Position numbers and translations under genes: made by a program. The notes under the pieces are model-generated. The model was not told where the DNA came from. It saw only the letters and a list, made by a program, of their open reading frames with translations, and did no database searches. A stretch of DNA of 64,000 nucleotides, from the NCBI GenBank assembly GCA_963969365.1, contig OZ017748.1, forward strand, positions 248,001 to 312,000. Reading direction: 5' to 3'. This stretch comes from Asterochloris sp. CNOR1 (taxonomy: Eukaryota; Chlorophyta; Trebouxiophyceae; Trebouxiales; Trebouxiaceae). Positions 24,650 to 36,180 of the stretch are shown here, one piece after another; position 1 is the first letter of the stretch, and each line of letters opens with the position of its first letter.

Positions 24650-25855
24650 GGCTGACAGCATCCCCTTCGTGTCTGAAGGTGGCGCCACAGTCTGCATGAT
24701 GCATCTATATGGCTGGACAGCACAGAAGCACCTGTTTGGCCCATCAAGGTGCGCAACCCTGGCCTGCTGATGGACGTTGCTGTGGGGGAGTGGGTGGCAA
24801 GTTTGTGCAGAAGGTGGGTGTTTTTGGGGTTTGGCTTGCGAGGTGCGGTATTTGCTTACAGACCTGCAAGCCCTAGATGGTCTGGTCAACAGCATCTCTG
24901 ATGAACTCTACTGTGGCCCAGGGCCAGCAATGCCAAGTCAGCCTGCCCTTCCCCTGCATCATGCAGTTGCAAGGCTGGCAAGCCCTGGCTCATGCAATAA
25001 AATTCGATACTGCAACAAGTCTTCACCATTCTGTCACAGCAAAGTTGGCCCTGCCTGCACTGGCACGTCTGTGCCCATGTTTGTGGGCACCTTTGCCTGC
25101 TATGTCTACCCCTGAGCTGCCTGCCAGCCGTGAGTGGACGGCTTTCGCCTGTGTAGCCCAGGGCAGCAGCAAGCTCTCAGGCACCAGGAGCTCCGCCAAG
25201 CAGGTCCTTCTCTTTGCATGCAGCAGGGCTGCGGTTCCTGCTCATTGCCGGCAAGCCCATGAACGCGCCCGTCATCCAGGTGAGCACCAGGCTCTTCAGG
25301 GCGTGTGTGCAGTGTTGGCGTCTCAGGGTCCATGCAGCTGCCTCTGGGAGTGGACCGCGCCATCCTGTGTTGTCGTGCTGTACACTTTTCTGGAGACAGC
25401 ATGGGGCCTGTGGTTTTGCTCTGCTCCCATACAGATCTTACCTCAGACCCCGGTCCTGCATAGCTGCTGCATTGATACCCAAAAGCACACGAATCGTCTT
25501 TCAAAAACGTCTTGGCGAGTCCCATGGGCCAGTGCACTGGCTGGTGCACCTCAACCTTGCCCCAGTGACTTATGGCATGTGCCTGCCTACAGCATGGACC
25601 TTTTGTGTGATGTATACAAGTGAGGAGATCCAGCAGGCATCTGAGGACTTCCAGACAAGTACGCTTGTGCTTTGCCCGGCTTTGCTGGGCAGTCATGCTA
25701 TATGCCTCCGCTGCAGCACGCGTGCTGCTTCTGACACATTTCTGCTGTTGAGCAGGCTGGCAAATTCCACAAATCTGACAACATTGTCTGGGCAGAGTGG
25801 CAGGATTGGAAAGGCAGCGAGCTCATCAAGTTGATGACCACATGCAACAGCATGT
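24650..25855 (+). pseudogene. Decayed pirin 3' half, unit B (exons 7-10)
   Basis: Exon 7-like sequence is at about 24653-24800 (ADSIPFVSEGGATV, then indels). Exon 8-like is at 25127-25279 (EWTAFACVAQGSSKLSGTRS, an internal deletion, then FLLIAGKPMNAPVIQ). Exon 9-like is at 25593-25654 with an inserted base, and exon 10-like at 25757-25855 (AGKFHKSDNIVWAEWQDWKG, reading past the parental stop). Frameshifts and lost splice sites make a protein unlikely. Order and spacing copy the live pirin. Confidence 0.85.
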
Positions 25856-26516
25856 CAGTGAGCTCGTGCATGCGCCCACAGACAGGCATCATACGCATCA
25901 CACAAACTGGCCCGGAGCCTGGCAGACTGGCTGAAGTTCGTTAAGTTGGGAAGCAAATGTGCTTGGCAACTACATATGTGTCGGTCAAGTGTGCCTTTAT
26001 ATAAAGTCTCGGTCATCAAGGTATAGTGGAAAAGCAAGCTACAGATCAGAGATCTGGCTCTTGCCACAGGGTTCACTTGCTTCCCGGCAAGCCCCTCCCC
26101 TGAAGCCTTGCCACCGCAGCTTGTCAAAGTGCTGTGGGTTGGCAGCACGTGCACAGGTCTGTCACCTTGCTGGTCTCGCTGCCTGGCTGCTGGCACCGCT
26201 TCAGCAACGGTGCGGTTCATCATGCAGAAAGCGCTCCCTGATGCTGATAAGCATTTGTATCTTCTCTACTGAAGGGCACAACATGAGCACTCCCTTGTTG
26301 GCTTTCCTGGGGGTGCCTTGCGGCCTCGTGCCGTTAAGAGCTCTGCATTGTGCTGAATTGCGCCAGTGATGACTGCCTGCAAGTCCCAGGGTACTCGTAC
26401 ATTGTGCAAATATCAAATGCACTGCAAACCCATCTGCCAAACACCAGCAACAAGACAGCCGCATGTCAGCAGCCTTCTAGAGGAGCAACACGAACTCATG
26501 CCAGCCTCTTGGCTTG

Positions 26517-27114
26517 CTAGGCGTCGGCATTCTGGCATGGCACTCCAGCAATGCGTGCCTTGTCAACCTTCATCTCCTGCATGGCGTCAATGAGGTACTC
26601 TTGCAGCAGCCGCATCATGCTGAGTGTGATGGCGCTGCCCTCTTGTGCAGTGACCATGTCATCCAAGGACACACAGTCTGCGGCGCTGAGCTCTGCCTGG
26701 CCGCCTACAGAGTACCGTAGGTACAGCATCTGCAATGCACCATGTGACCCTGCCTTAGGCTCTGACAGACCAGCAAGATGCTGGTAGTCAATAGTCAAAA
26801 GCCTCCAAGTTCATGTTGACAACATTGTCGCTGACCTGCCGTTTCTGGTGGAGTTCTGGGTCAGCTGCAATGCTCTGCGCCAGGCCAGCCAGCTGAGGGT
26901 CCCCACCAACCTTGCGCTTCCAGCATGATATGAGATGATATGCCTTCTCGGCACCACCTACATGATACCTGTGGAGTGTGCAGACACTGCTGCCTCAGGA
27001 AGGCTGAAAGATGGTGCTAATCTGGTTCCCACCTAACATGCGTGTAACATTCTCGCCCAGCTCCTTCGGCAGCTTTGCAACACTTCCGGCTTCGTCGAAA
27101 GTGAAGTTTGACAT
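26517..27114 (-). CDS. Globin-like gene B
   Basis: Exons 27033-27114 (82 nt), 26836-26957 (122 nt) and 26517-26729, the same phases as gene A; 138 aa to a TAG. The third exon reads MLYLRYSVGGQAELSAADCV and then LDDMVTAQEGSAIT; the F8 position is Gln. The TAG at 26517-26519 falls where the other copies have a Lys codon. Beyond it the frame continues with QAKRLA and a TGA, matching the QAKGLA-TGA end of copies D and F, so the TAG is a recent premature stop or is read through. Exon lengths and splice sites are otherwise intact. Confidence 0.7.
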
Positions 27115-27209
27115 CTCTCTGTGCTTCGAGTGCGCCAATTAAATTTCCACCCTTCTGAGAGTGACCTAACACAAGTGTCTGACGTCTGCAGCTTCACCTT
27201 CATCCCAGG

Positions 27210-27515
27210 CATGCAGGGATCCAGCAGGCTTCACAGCATCAACTGGTTCGCATTCACCAATCACAGCATCATGCATGTCTTGCTGCACTTGCAGGACTCC
27301 ATGGCCAGTGTGATGTAGAGAGGATCTGGTCCTGAGTTCAGGAGGCTCACGCAGTGACCTTCTTCTAGCTCGTACATGGCCTGAGACCTGAGTCAATCAC
27401 CTGCAGGATGGCCTATGGTGTCCTGATCCCATAGCCCTGGACTTTGCCATAAATATGCAATGTCTCAATCTGCTGGGCTTCAAAGCTACGAGGTTGCCCT
27501 TCAGCTTTTGGAGGC
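27210..27515 (+). pseudogene. Decayed GH5 5' fragment B (exons 1-2)
   Basis: The exon 1-like part at about 27210-27280 reads MQGSSRLHSINWFAFTNHS and then diverges. The exon 2-like part at about 27404-27515 keeps gccctggactttgcca but has lost the frame. It is separated from the globin B start codon by about 95 bases. Confidence 0.8.
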
Positions 27516-27595
27516 AGGTGTGTCCCATGACCAGCTGGTTCCGGCGAGACTGATGCACCTCAATCTTGCCGCACTCACTGATTGCTTGTGTCTGC

Positions 27596-27776
27596 CTGCA
27601 GCATGGGATGATCACGCGTGAAGAAATCCAGCAGGCCTTTGAAGACTTTCAGGCAAGCCTGCCAGTGCTTTGCTCAGCTTTAAAGCTAGGTCGGTGTACC
27701 TGGCAGCCATGCTATGTGCCTCTTCCGTTCAACAATCTGCTGTTTGTGCAGGCTGGCAAGCTTGCAATGCATTGAG
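27596..27776 (+). pseudogene. Decayed pirin exons 9-10, unit C
   Basis: About 27601-27655 matches pirin exon 9 (ITREEIQQAFEDFQ, followed by the same gcaagc donor). About 27751-27776 matches the start of exon 10 (AGKL), then breaks into a stop. Earlier pirin exons are absent from this unit. Confidence 0.8.
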
Positions 27777-28270
27777 CAAAACCAGTACAATCGTACTGGT
27801 ATTGCAAGGTGTTTGAGAGCCAGGCAGTGAAGGTTGTCAGCTCTGTACACATGAGGTTTAACAAGAGATTTTGAGGCCTTGGCTTTATGTACCAAGATTT
27901 GAAGATTTTCAGGGCCAGCCCGCCCAGAACACAGGTTTACGGCATATTCATTGAGCTGCAGGCAAGGTGTTTGTCTCGGAGTTCAGGCACTTTGAAATTA
28001 CAAACCTTCCACATCTCAGCTCAGACCCTCCAATCTGAGGTGCAGCAGAGAGTGAGCTTTGAAAGCTTTACACTGTGTACAGAGCTGCTTGTGATGTTTT
28101 GGTTTGTGACATAGGCAGCAATTCTTTGGAGCTGTTGATGACACTGTGCGTGCACCTCCTGGCATACTAGGAACTGATACATAGTCAGCTGCTGTCCAGC
28201 CTCAAGGACAGCATGCTCCAGATTGGCAACATGTGCGCAGCTCTGGCACCATATAGAGCTGTATGGTTAT

Positions 28271-28310
28271 CGTCACTGCTTCAGCTCACTCACATGCTGA
28301 AGCAGTGACG
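28271..28310. repeat. Inverted repeat downstream of globin-like gene C
   Basis: Arms cgtcactgcttcagc (28271-28285) and gctgaagcagtgacg (28296-28310) are perfect complements around a 10-base loop. The element lies about 300 bases beyond the 3' end of gene C. Related elements sit at the same relative position near A, D, E and F. Confidence 0.9.
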
Positions 28311-28615
28311 ACCAGCTGTCATGCAGAGGGCTGTCTCTCCATCAAGCTGCTGGAAGTATCAGTCATTGTCATTTACTGCAGTGCGCAACATGAGTGCTTC
28401 CTTTTTGGGCCTGCTGGGGGTGCCTTGCCGCCTCGCGCTGCCCGGAGTTCCGCACAGTGCTGAATTGCGCCAGTAGTGACGGCCTACAAGCCCAGAAGTG
28501 CTCTGTCTGAACGTGAGGGCTTCAGGTGCAATGTAGACCCCCCTGCAGCACAAGATCCAAGGCAGCAGCACATGAGCAGCATTTCAGAGGAGTAACGCTG
28601 CCTCATGCCGGTCAC

Positions 28616-29210
28616 TCAGCTTGCTTGGCCTTGGCATGTAAGCAGTGCCACTTTAGCAATGCTTGCCTCGTCAATCTTCACCTCCCGCATGGCGTCAGTG
28701 AGATACTCGTGCACCACCCGCGCTATGTTGACCTTGATGGTGGGGCCGCCCTCCTGTCCGGACGCTGTGTCATCCAGGGACAATGTGTCTGCAGCGCTAA
28801 GTTCCGCCTGGCCACCAACGGCGTACCGCAGGTATAGCATCTGTAATGAAACATGTCATTTCGCCTGGGGCTGTGACAAAGCAGCACAATGCTGGTAGTC
28901 AGGACCTTCCAATGCAGAATGTTGCTGACCTGCCGCTTCCTGTGCAGTTCTGGGTCAGCTGCGATGCTCTGCGCGAGGAAGGCCAGCTGAGGGTCCCCAC
29001 CAACTTTTCGCGTCCAGCATGACATGAGATGACACGCCTTGTCTGCACCACCTGCATGATACCTGTGGAGTGTGCACACACACTGCTGCCTCAGGACGGC
29101 TGGAAAACTGTGCTAATCTGGTTCCCACCTAACATGCGTGTAACATTCTCGCCCAGCTCCTTCGGCAGCTGTGCAGCATTTTCAGCTTCATCGAAAGTGA
29201 AACTTGACAT
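28616..29210 (-). CDS. Globin-like gene C
   Basis: Exons 29129-29210, 28930-29051 and 28616-28840 (82/122/225 nt); 142 aa, stop TGA. Landmarks: MSSFTFDEAENAAQLPKELG, GGADKACHLMSCWTRKVGGD, LAQSIAADPELHRKRQ, MLYLRYAVGGQAELSAADT, LDDTASGQEGG, and VVHEYLTDAMREVKIDEASI. The F8 position is Gln. The C-terminal tail (ALLTCQGQAS) differs from D-F by a small indel. All splice sites are canonical. Confidence 0.75.
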
Positions 29211-29289
29211 CCTGCGGTGCTCCAATCCAATTCCCACCCTTGACCTTGACCTAACCTTAAGGTCTGACATCTGCAGCTCCAGGTTCTGT

Positions 29290-29596
29290 GGTGCAGGGAC
29301 CCAGCAGGCTTTACCTGGTTCGGGTTCATCAACCAGGGCACCATGGTGAGGGCTTGCTGCTGCTGCAGGAAGCCAGAGCCTGTATGATGCCTGGACTTTA
29401 TTTGGTGCACCTCTGTTCCTGAGGCTGATGCTGATCTTCTTGCAGCTCACACATGGGCTGTGAACTGAGTCCTTGCTCTGCAGGAGGGCCTGTGGGGTCA
29501 TGATCTTGTTGCCCTGGACATTGTCACAGTCATGCACCATCTCAGGCTGCTGAGCTCCAATGCTATGAGGCTGCCCCTCAGTTTCAGAGGCAGGTT
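29290..29596 (+). pseudogene. Decayed GH5 5' fragment C (exons 1-2)
   Basis: The exon 1-like part at about 29290-29342 has a deletion within the INWFGFN-encoding part. The exon 2-like part at about 29484-29594 keeps isolated words of the parental sequence with substitutions and indels. About 29600-30200 is diverged GH5 intron 2 sequence that matches the region after exon 2 in units E and F (for example cagtgcatgatcagccacct at 29812). Confidence 0.75.
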
Positions 29597-30245
29597 TGTC
29601 CCATGACCTGCTGATGCCTCTGCACCAGGAGCATACTCTGCTGAGGGCACAGGCTGCAGTGCAGCTGTGACCTGCAGACAGGTGTACAGTTCAGGGCTGC
29701 TCCTGCTGGCGCTCCTTAAGGCTAGAGCAGGAAGCGCCAAAGAGCTGTCTGCTGCATCATAGGCAAAGTTCTTGCTGGGCAGGCATTGCATTTGCTACTG
29801 CTGCATAGACCAGTGCATGATCAGCCACCTAGGTCGCACACAGCGTCTGCATTGATTGCTGCATTTCCAGCAAGCCAGAGCTCGTCCAGGCAGCCCCTCA
29901 GAATGCCAATGGCAATGCAAGGCATTATCATTTCACTATACAGCAGCCACATGGCCAACATGTTGTACAGCTGTAGTTGCCTGAACCTTGAGGTTTGGCA
30001 CTGTTCTGCTTGGCTCTGCATGCTTTGCAGCCTCACCTAAAACCAGCTGCAGCACTCCTTGCACAACACATCCCATAACGTCTGGTCTGTGCAGTGCACA
30101 CAAGCCTCACCCGCAGGGCCACAGCTTCATAGGGCGGCAGCAGTGCCTGCCGTGGTGCCTGCTGCTGCATGCTACACATTACATGCTATTTGAGTTGTTA
30201 AGGCATGCGCATGGTGTGGCACCGTGTAGGTCTCGCTCATTGATT

Positions 30246-30285
30246 GTCGTCACTGCTTCAGCACTCTTGCTAACGCAGTGACGAC
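30246..30285. repeat. Inverted repeat downstream of globin-like gene D
   Basis: Arms gtcgtcactgc (30246-30256) and gcagtgacgac (30275-30285) are perfect complements. The inner part matches only one half of the longer palindrome seen in unit E, so this copy has lost part of one arm. Confidence 0.85.
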
Positions 30286-30286
30286 T

Positions 30287-31037
30287 AACCATCAAAAGTG
30301 ATAAAACAGGGCACACCTGTTTCCCTCTTGTTGCAGAAGACAAGTGCTACAGTGGTGTGCGGCACAAGGTGTGAATGTAGTGGATTATATGTGTGAATTG
30401 GAGAGGGAGCAAGTGGCAAACATGTGTGGCAAACAAGTATGTTAAAGGTGGAGAAGAAGTGTGAGGCAAGTGTGTCAAAGGTGCTTTACAGCAAACATGA
30501 AGAAGAGAAGGCTGGCCCTGTGGGCAGCTGGCTCCACGTGGGCACTGTCTGCAGGCAGCTGTTGTAGGCTGGCGCACATCAGCATGCTCAGCTAATTGTA
30601 GACCAGGCAGTGCTCCAAATGTGCTTTGCTAGAGCCACCTGAACCAGCTACAGGCATTGGATCTACTGTGTCATTGCCGACGTCATTTGTGCACCAGTTG
30701 ATAGTATCATCAGCGCTGCTGCTGTCATATAGAAGGCTGTCCCTCATCAAGCTGCTGGAAGTATCAGTAATCGTCATCTATTGCAGTGTGCAACATGGCC
30801 ACTTCCGTTTAGACTTTCCAGGGGGTGCCTTGGCGTCTCGTGCCGACCGGAGCTCTGCATTGTGTTGAATGGCGCCAGTGATGACTGCCTGCAAGTCTCA
30901 CAAAGGTGCTCTTGAAGTGTGCAAATGATTTGAGTAAATCAGTGGCTCTTCAGACCTCTGCCACGGGTTTGCGTCTCTGCCACACGCAGGCAACAAGCAG
31001 CAGCAGGTGAGCAACCTTTCAGAGGAGTACCACCGCC
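30287..31037. other. Spacer downstream of globin-like gene D
   Basis: No gene is supported. About 30350-30500 is a purine-rich diverged tract with repeated aagtgtg/caagtgg words and no coding signal. About 30735-30900 is the conserved spacer block shared by all units (ctgtccctcatcaagctgct, then gtgtgcaacatggccact). Confidence 0.5.
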
Positions 31038-31637
31038 TCATGCCAGTCCCTTGGCTTGCTTGACCCAAGCACTCAAGCATGTCACTCCAGCAATGCTTGC
31101 CTCGTCAATCTTCATCTCCCGCATGGCGTCAATGAGGTACTCTTGCACAACCCGCCCCATCTCAGGTGTGATGATGGGGCCCTCATGTGCGTTCAAAATA
31201 TCATCTAAGGACACAAACTCTGCGGCGCTGAGTTCTGCCTGACCACCAACGGCATACCGTAGGTACAGCATCTGCAATGCAACATGTCATTTCGCCTGGG
31301 ACGCTGACAGACTAGTACAATGCTGGAAATCAGGACCTTCAAAGGCAGCATGTTGCTAACCTGCTGTTTCTTCTGCAATTCTGGGTCAGCTGCAGCGCTC
31401 TGCACCAGGCTGGCCAGCCCAGGCTGCCCACCAAACTTGCGCCTCCAGCATGACATGAGATGATACGCCTTCTCTGCACCACCTGCATGATACCTGTGGA
31501 GTGGACACACTGCTGCCTCAGAAGGGTTGACACACTGTGCTCATCTGGTTCCCACCTAACATGCGTGTAACGTTCTCGCCCAGCTCTTTCGGCAACTGTG
31601 CAACACTTCCAGCTTCATCAAAGGTGACTTTCGACAT
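31038..31637 (-). CDS. Globin-like gene D (only copy with His at the F8 position)
   Basis: Exons 31556-31637, 31361-31482 and 31038-31271 (82/122/234 nt); 145 aa, stop TGA. It begins MSKVTFDEAGSVAQLPKELG. The second exon has diverged more than in its sisters (SCWRRKFGGQPGLASLVQSA, ending ELQKKQQ). Residue 97 in LNAHEGPIIT is His, where the other five copies have Gln, so this copy alone could keep a proximal heme ligand. B10 is still Trp. The tail ends KQAKGLA. The neighbouring GH5 fragment is the most decayed of the set. Confidence 0.75.
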
Positions 31638-31724
31638 CCTTCTGTGCTCAAATGCGCCAACAAGATTCCCCCCCTGACTGTGACCTAACACAAATGTCTG
31701 ATGTCTGCAGCTCCAGCTGCATTC

Positions 31725-31925
31725 CAGGGATGCATAGATTCAGCAGGCTTCACGGCATTAACTAGGGTACCATGCTGGTGAGGTCTTGCTGCTGCTGCAG
31801 GAAGCCATGGCCTGGGTGATGTTTGAATTTGCCTTCTTTTGGCTCGTACATGGCCTGAGACTTGAGTCCTTTCTTTGCAGGATGGTCTGTGGTGTCCTGA
31901 TTTCACAGCCCTGGACTTTACCATC
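31725..31925 (+). pseudogene. Decayed GH5 5' fragment D
   Basis: The exon 1-like part at about 31727-31780 keeps a diverged RLHGIN-encoding start, then a TAG and a deletion before GTML. The exon 2-like part is truncated to about 31880-31925. Confidence 0.75.
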
Positions 31926-32207
31926 TGAGATGCAGCAAAACTGAGCTTTGCAGACCTCACACCATGTGTTGTGTTGTTCAGTGCTGCTTGTACACTTCTG
32001 GGGTTTGACATATGCAGCAGACATCTCATTGTCATTGATATCACTGTGCAAGCAAATGCATTGCCATATGGCTGGCAGGACAGTGACTCATACTGCATAT
32101 CGTCAGCTGCTGTCCAGCCTCCCAGGTTTCAGGGAGTCTGAGACAGCCTCAAGGACAGGTTGGCACCATTGGGAAGGTCTGCCACTATGTAGTTTTCACT
32201 ATCTGAT

Positions 32208-32255
32208 GTTGTCACTGCTTCAGCACTCTTGCAAGAGTGCTGAAGCAGTGACAAC
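32208..32255. repeat. Perfect 48-bp palindrome downstream of globin-like gene E
   Basis: The sequence from 32208 to 32255 is its own reverse complement with no spacer (half-site begins gttgtcactgcttcagcac and meets its complement at 32231/32232). It lies about 290 bases from the 3' end of gene E. It is the least decayed of five related inverted repeats. It could extrude as a cruciform or form an RNA hairpin. Confidence 0.95.
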
Positions 32256-32545
32256 TCACTATCATACAGAGAACCCTCCCTCATCAAGCTGCTGAAGTAT
32301 CGGTGATCCTCATTTATTGCAGTGCACAACATGAGCACTTTCTTTTCGGGCCTGCTGGGGGTGCCTTGCTGCCTTGCGCCGTTTCGAGCTCTGCACAGTG
32401 TTGGATTGCGCCAGTGATGACGACCTACAAGCCCAAAAGTACTCTTTCTCATAGTGAAAGCGTCAAACGCAATGCAAACCCCCCTGCCGCACCAAGAAAC
32501 AAGGCAGCAGCATGTGAGCAGCCTTTGAGAGGAGCAACAATTGCC

Positions 32546-33140
32546 TCATGCCAGTACCTTGGCTTGCTTGGCCTCAGCACTCAAGCACGCCACTCCAGCA
32601 ATGCTTGCCTTGTCAACCTTCATCTCCTGCATTGCGTCAATGAGGTACTCGTGCACCAGCCGCACCCTATCGCGTGCGATGTTGCCGCCCTCTTGTCCAG
32701 TTGCTATATTACCAATGGACAGAGTCTCGCCAGCACTGAGTTCTGCCTGGCCACCAATAATGTATCGCATGAACAACATCTGCATTGCAACATGAGATTT
32801 GGATGGAGTTCTGAGAGACCAGCACTGGTAGCCAGGACCTCCCGATACAATTGTTGCTAACCTGCCGTTTTCTGTGCAATACTGGGTCGGCTGCAAAGCT
32901 CTGCGCAAGGGCGGCCAGCTGAGGGTCCCCACCCAACTTACGCTTCCAGCACGACATGAGATGATATGCCTTCTCTGCACCACCTGCATGATGCCTGTGG
33001 AGTGTGCACACACTGGTGCCTCAGCAAGGCGAGAATTCTGTGCTCATCTGCTTCCCACCCAACATGCTTGTAACGTTCTCGCCCAGCTCCTTCGGCAGCT
33101 GTGCAACACTTCCAGATTCATCAAAGGTAAAGCTTGACAT
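32546..33140 (-). CDS. Globin-like gene E
   Basis: Exons 33059-33140, 32862-32983 and 32546-32779 (82/122/234 nt); 145 aa, stop TGA. Landmarks: MSSFTFDESGSVAQLPKELG, GGAEKAYHLMSCWKRKLGGD, LAQSFAADPVLHRKRQ, MLFMRYIIGGQAELSAGETL, IATGQEGGNIARDRV and EYLIDAMQEMKVDKASIAGV. The F8 position is Gln. The frame and splice sites are intact. Confidence 0.75.
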
Positions 33141-33237
33141 CTTACTTAAACTGCGCCAACCAATTACAACTTGAAGGTGACCTAACATCACAGATATCTG
33201 ACATGCTGCAGATTCTGGAGCTTCAGCTCCAGTCCCG

Positions 33238-34440
33238 GATGCAGGCATCTAGCAGGCTTCACGGCATCAACTTAGTTGGATTCAACAATTAAGGCACCAT
33301 GCTGGTGAGGTCTTGCTGCAGCTGCAGGAAGCCAAGGCCTAAGGAAGCCATGGCCTTTGTGTTTGATCTGGGTTTCAGTTCCTGAGGCTGATGCAGTGGC
33401 CGTGTTCTAGCTCATAAGTGACCTGAGACTTCAGTCCTTCTTCTGCAGGATGGCCTGTGGTGTCATGATCCCATTGCCCTGGACTTTGCCACAGATATGC
33501 ACCGTCTCATGATGCTGGGCTTCAATGCTACGAGGCTGCCCTTCAGCTTTGGAGGCAGATATTGTCCCGTGACCTGCTGTCGTGAACTTACCCTGCTGAG
33601 GGCCCAGGCTGCAGTGCCCTTGTGCAGCTGTGACCTGCAGATATGTGTGCAGTTCAGGGCTGCTTCTGCTGGCAGTCCTGAAAGCTGCAACAACCATCGA
33701 AGAGCTGTCTGCTGCTGCATCATAGGCAACTTTGCTGGGCAGGCGTTGCGTTCGCTGCTGCTGCATAGAGCAGCAGATGATTGGCCACTTGGAGTCCTCA
33801 CAGTTTCTGCATCGCGTGCTGCAGTGCCTGCAAGCCAGAGTACATTCAGGCAGCCCCGAGACACCAAAGCATTGTGTTGCCTGTCAATGTACAGCAGCAA
33901 CAGGCCCGACAATAATGGTAACCTGATCCTAGAAAGTTTGGAGGCGGCATGCTTGGCAGCCTTGCATAGCCCCGACATCAGCAGCTTTTGGCAGAACATA
34001 CTTTTGCCTGATTGCTGTCTGCACTGCAAATCTGCCTCAGCCAGTGTGGCACAGCTCCATAGAGCAGCAGCAGAGCCAGCAGTGGCACCCGTTGTTGCAT
34101 GCTTGACATCAAATGCTGTGTATGCTGCAGATCTGCACCATTAGCCATTGTGAAGCTTTAGACTGCAGCTTTGCTGTCACCGTACAGACTTTGACTGCGA
34201 CTTTTGAACAATGAATTCCCCCTTTATCTACGTGCTGCAGATCTTCAGTCACTGCCGCCACAGAGCTTTACAGGGCCATGGTCACCACCCACAGAGGATA
34301 CAGCTGCTGAGCAGCGTGACCCCTTCCAGGCTGCCTGGTAGCCATGCCGCCCTCTACCCAGCCCGCCCGTACGGCACAGCCCTGAAGCGCAAATGGCAGC
34401 CCCACCCAGCGACAGCACTTTCCACAGGTGAGCTGCACTG
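33238..34440 (+). pseudogene. GH5 5' fragment E (exons 1-3), partly intact
   Basis: The exon 1-like part (about 33239-33304) reads RLHGINLVGFNN, a TAA, then GTML; the live copy has CAG (Gln) at that codon. Exon 2 (about 33450-33559) is fully open: DGLWCHDPIALDFAT, then GFNATRLPFSFGG, with both splice sites. The exon 3-like part (about 34285-34432) is frameshifted against the live exon. No later GH5 exon follows, so the copy is 3'-truncated and probably dead. Confidence 0.8.
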
Positions 34441-35090
34441 AGCTATGGCTTAACCTGTTTACCTGTGACAGCTTACTGTGCAGCTCTGCAGGAGAGCCTG
34501 CTGCTGCTGCCCGCCCTGCTGCAACTTCCGTGACAGGCACTGCTAGATCCTGAACCCCATGCGAGCATGTGCAGCGCCAGCTCAGGGCACAAGATGCACA
34601 GACAGTGTTGTTGATGTTCTTCTACAACATGAGAGGATTCTCGTGAAGGGAGGGCAGGAGGGCTTCAGGCTGCACCAAGGTCGACTGACGGCCACAGACG
34701 GCGCACTGCACTGCTTTCCAGTATCGCTGTCCACGGGCTGTGACACCGGGATTCAAGCTCTATACCCCAGACCCAGATGCCCATGTGGCAGCTTGCAAAG
34801 CTGTCCCTGATTGTGCCTAGGTGGCTCTCCTTGGCTTTACTTGTCAATTGGTGCATGAATGCTCAGCACGCAGTGTGCACATGGGAAATGACAGTCAGCT
34901 TCTGCGTGCAGATCAGGAGGCTACTTGACAACAGTGGTATGACTTGCACTGTATGACACAAGCCATGCCCTCCACACAGTGCAGGTACTGCTGCTTGTGC
35001 CCGCCTGCAGCTTTGCTTACTGTTATCCAGCAGTGCAAGCTGCCCCTGCAGGTACTGCACTGACCCTCATGTCATGATGTGTGGACCGCC
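34441..35090. other. Stretch between GH5 fragment E and pirin fragment F
   Basis: No convincing exon. The part at about 34470-34800 resembles GH5 intron sequence that follows exon 3 in the live gene (near 38945-39200). About 34920-35060 resembles a segment near 40710-40845 ahead of a later GH5 exon. Confidence 0.4.
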
Positions 35091-35099
35091 TGCAGTGCC

Positions 35100-36180
35100 T
35101 GTGTTGCAGGCAACCTGTGGGGTTTTCAGTTGGGGACCTGCCTGCCCATGCAGGACAACATGAGCAACCCCCGCTGCCAGGCCGTTCAGGTGCTGCAGTA
35201 TGGGGTGCACTGTCACGTGACGCTGCATGCCTATAGCGTGGTGTCTGTCATGTCACCATCATCAAGTGATATGCCATTGGCCAACATATCAAACTCCTTG
35301 CACTGTGCTTGTTCATGGACTGACCTGGAGCACCTGGTCTGAGCCATGTTCGAGCACAACTACATTCTGCTTGGTCTTGAGCCCTGCGCCTTTCCCTGCA
35401 GGCTGACAGCATGCATGGCTGAGCTCAGCACCATTCTGCTGGCTTGCTACCCTGCGTGCCCCTTGCCATGCAGGCTGACAGCATACCCTCGGTGTGTCAA
35501 GATGGCGCCGCAGTCCGCATGATGGCTGGACAGCACACTCGCATTGTGGGCCCCTTCAAGATGTGCAATTCTTGGGCTGCTGATGGACATGACTGTGGGA
35601 GGTGAATTGAGGCCACCACGGGTTTCAGGTTCCTGCTCAATTGCGGGCAAGCCCATAAATGAGCCCATCGTCCAGGTGAGCATCATGCCCTCCAGAAGCA
35701 AGCGCGTGTGTGCAGTGTTACAGCAATGGGGTCCATGCAGCTGCCTTCAAGTGTGGCCCTTGCCATCCTGTATTTGTCATGCTGTACACCTCTTCTTCTT
35801 CTTCTTCTTAGACAGCTTGGGGGCTACGGCGTTCCTCTGCCCTCATGCTCCTCCCAGGCCCGCATGGCTGCTGCACTCGCATGCAGATAAGATGTCCATT
35901 ATGTTGGCTACAGTTCTGGCGAGACCGGTGCACCTTACTGCTGGCCCACTCACTGGTTGTTTGTGTGGGCCTGCGGCATCAGCCTGTTATGATGAACATG
36001 CGTGAGGAGATCCAGCAGGCCTTTTTGTGGACTTCCTGGCAAGCCTGCTGATGCTTTGCCTAGTTAAAGGTGGCAGTCAAACCACTCTTTCAACAGTCTG
36101 CTGCTTGTGCAGTTTGGCAAGCTCCACAAGCCCAATGACGGGGTTGAGACATATTAGCAGGACTCAAAGGCAGCAAACTC
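35100..36180 (+). pseudogene. Decayed pirin, unit F (exons 6-10)
   Basis: The exon 6-like part at about 35108-35190 reads GNLWGFQLGTCLPMQDNMSN. The exon 7-like part at 35474-35600 reads ADSIPSVCQDGAAVRMMAGQ, then shifts frame. The 3' end of exon 8 is at about 35628-35675 (KPINEPIVQ). The exon 9-like part at 35992-36042 keeps REEIQQAF before a frameshift. The exon 10-like part is at about 36115-36175. Several frameshifts rule out a working pirin. Confidence 0.85.
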
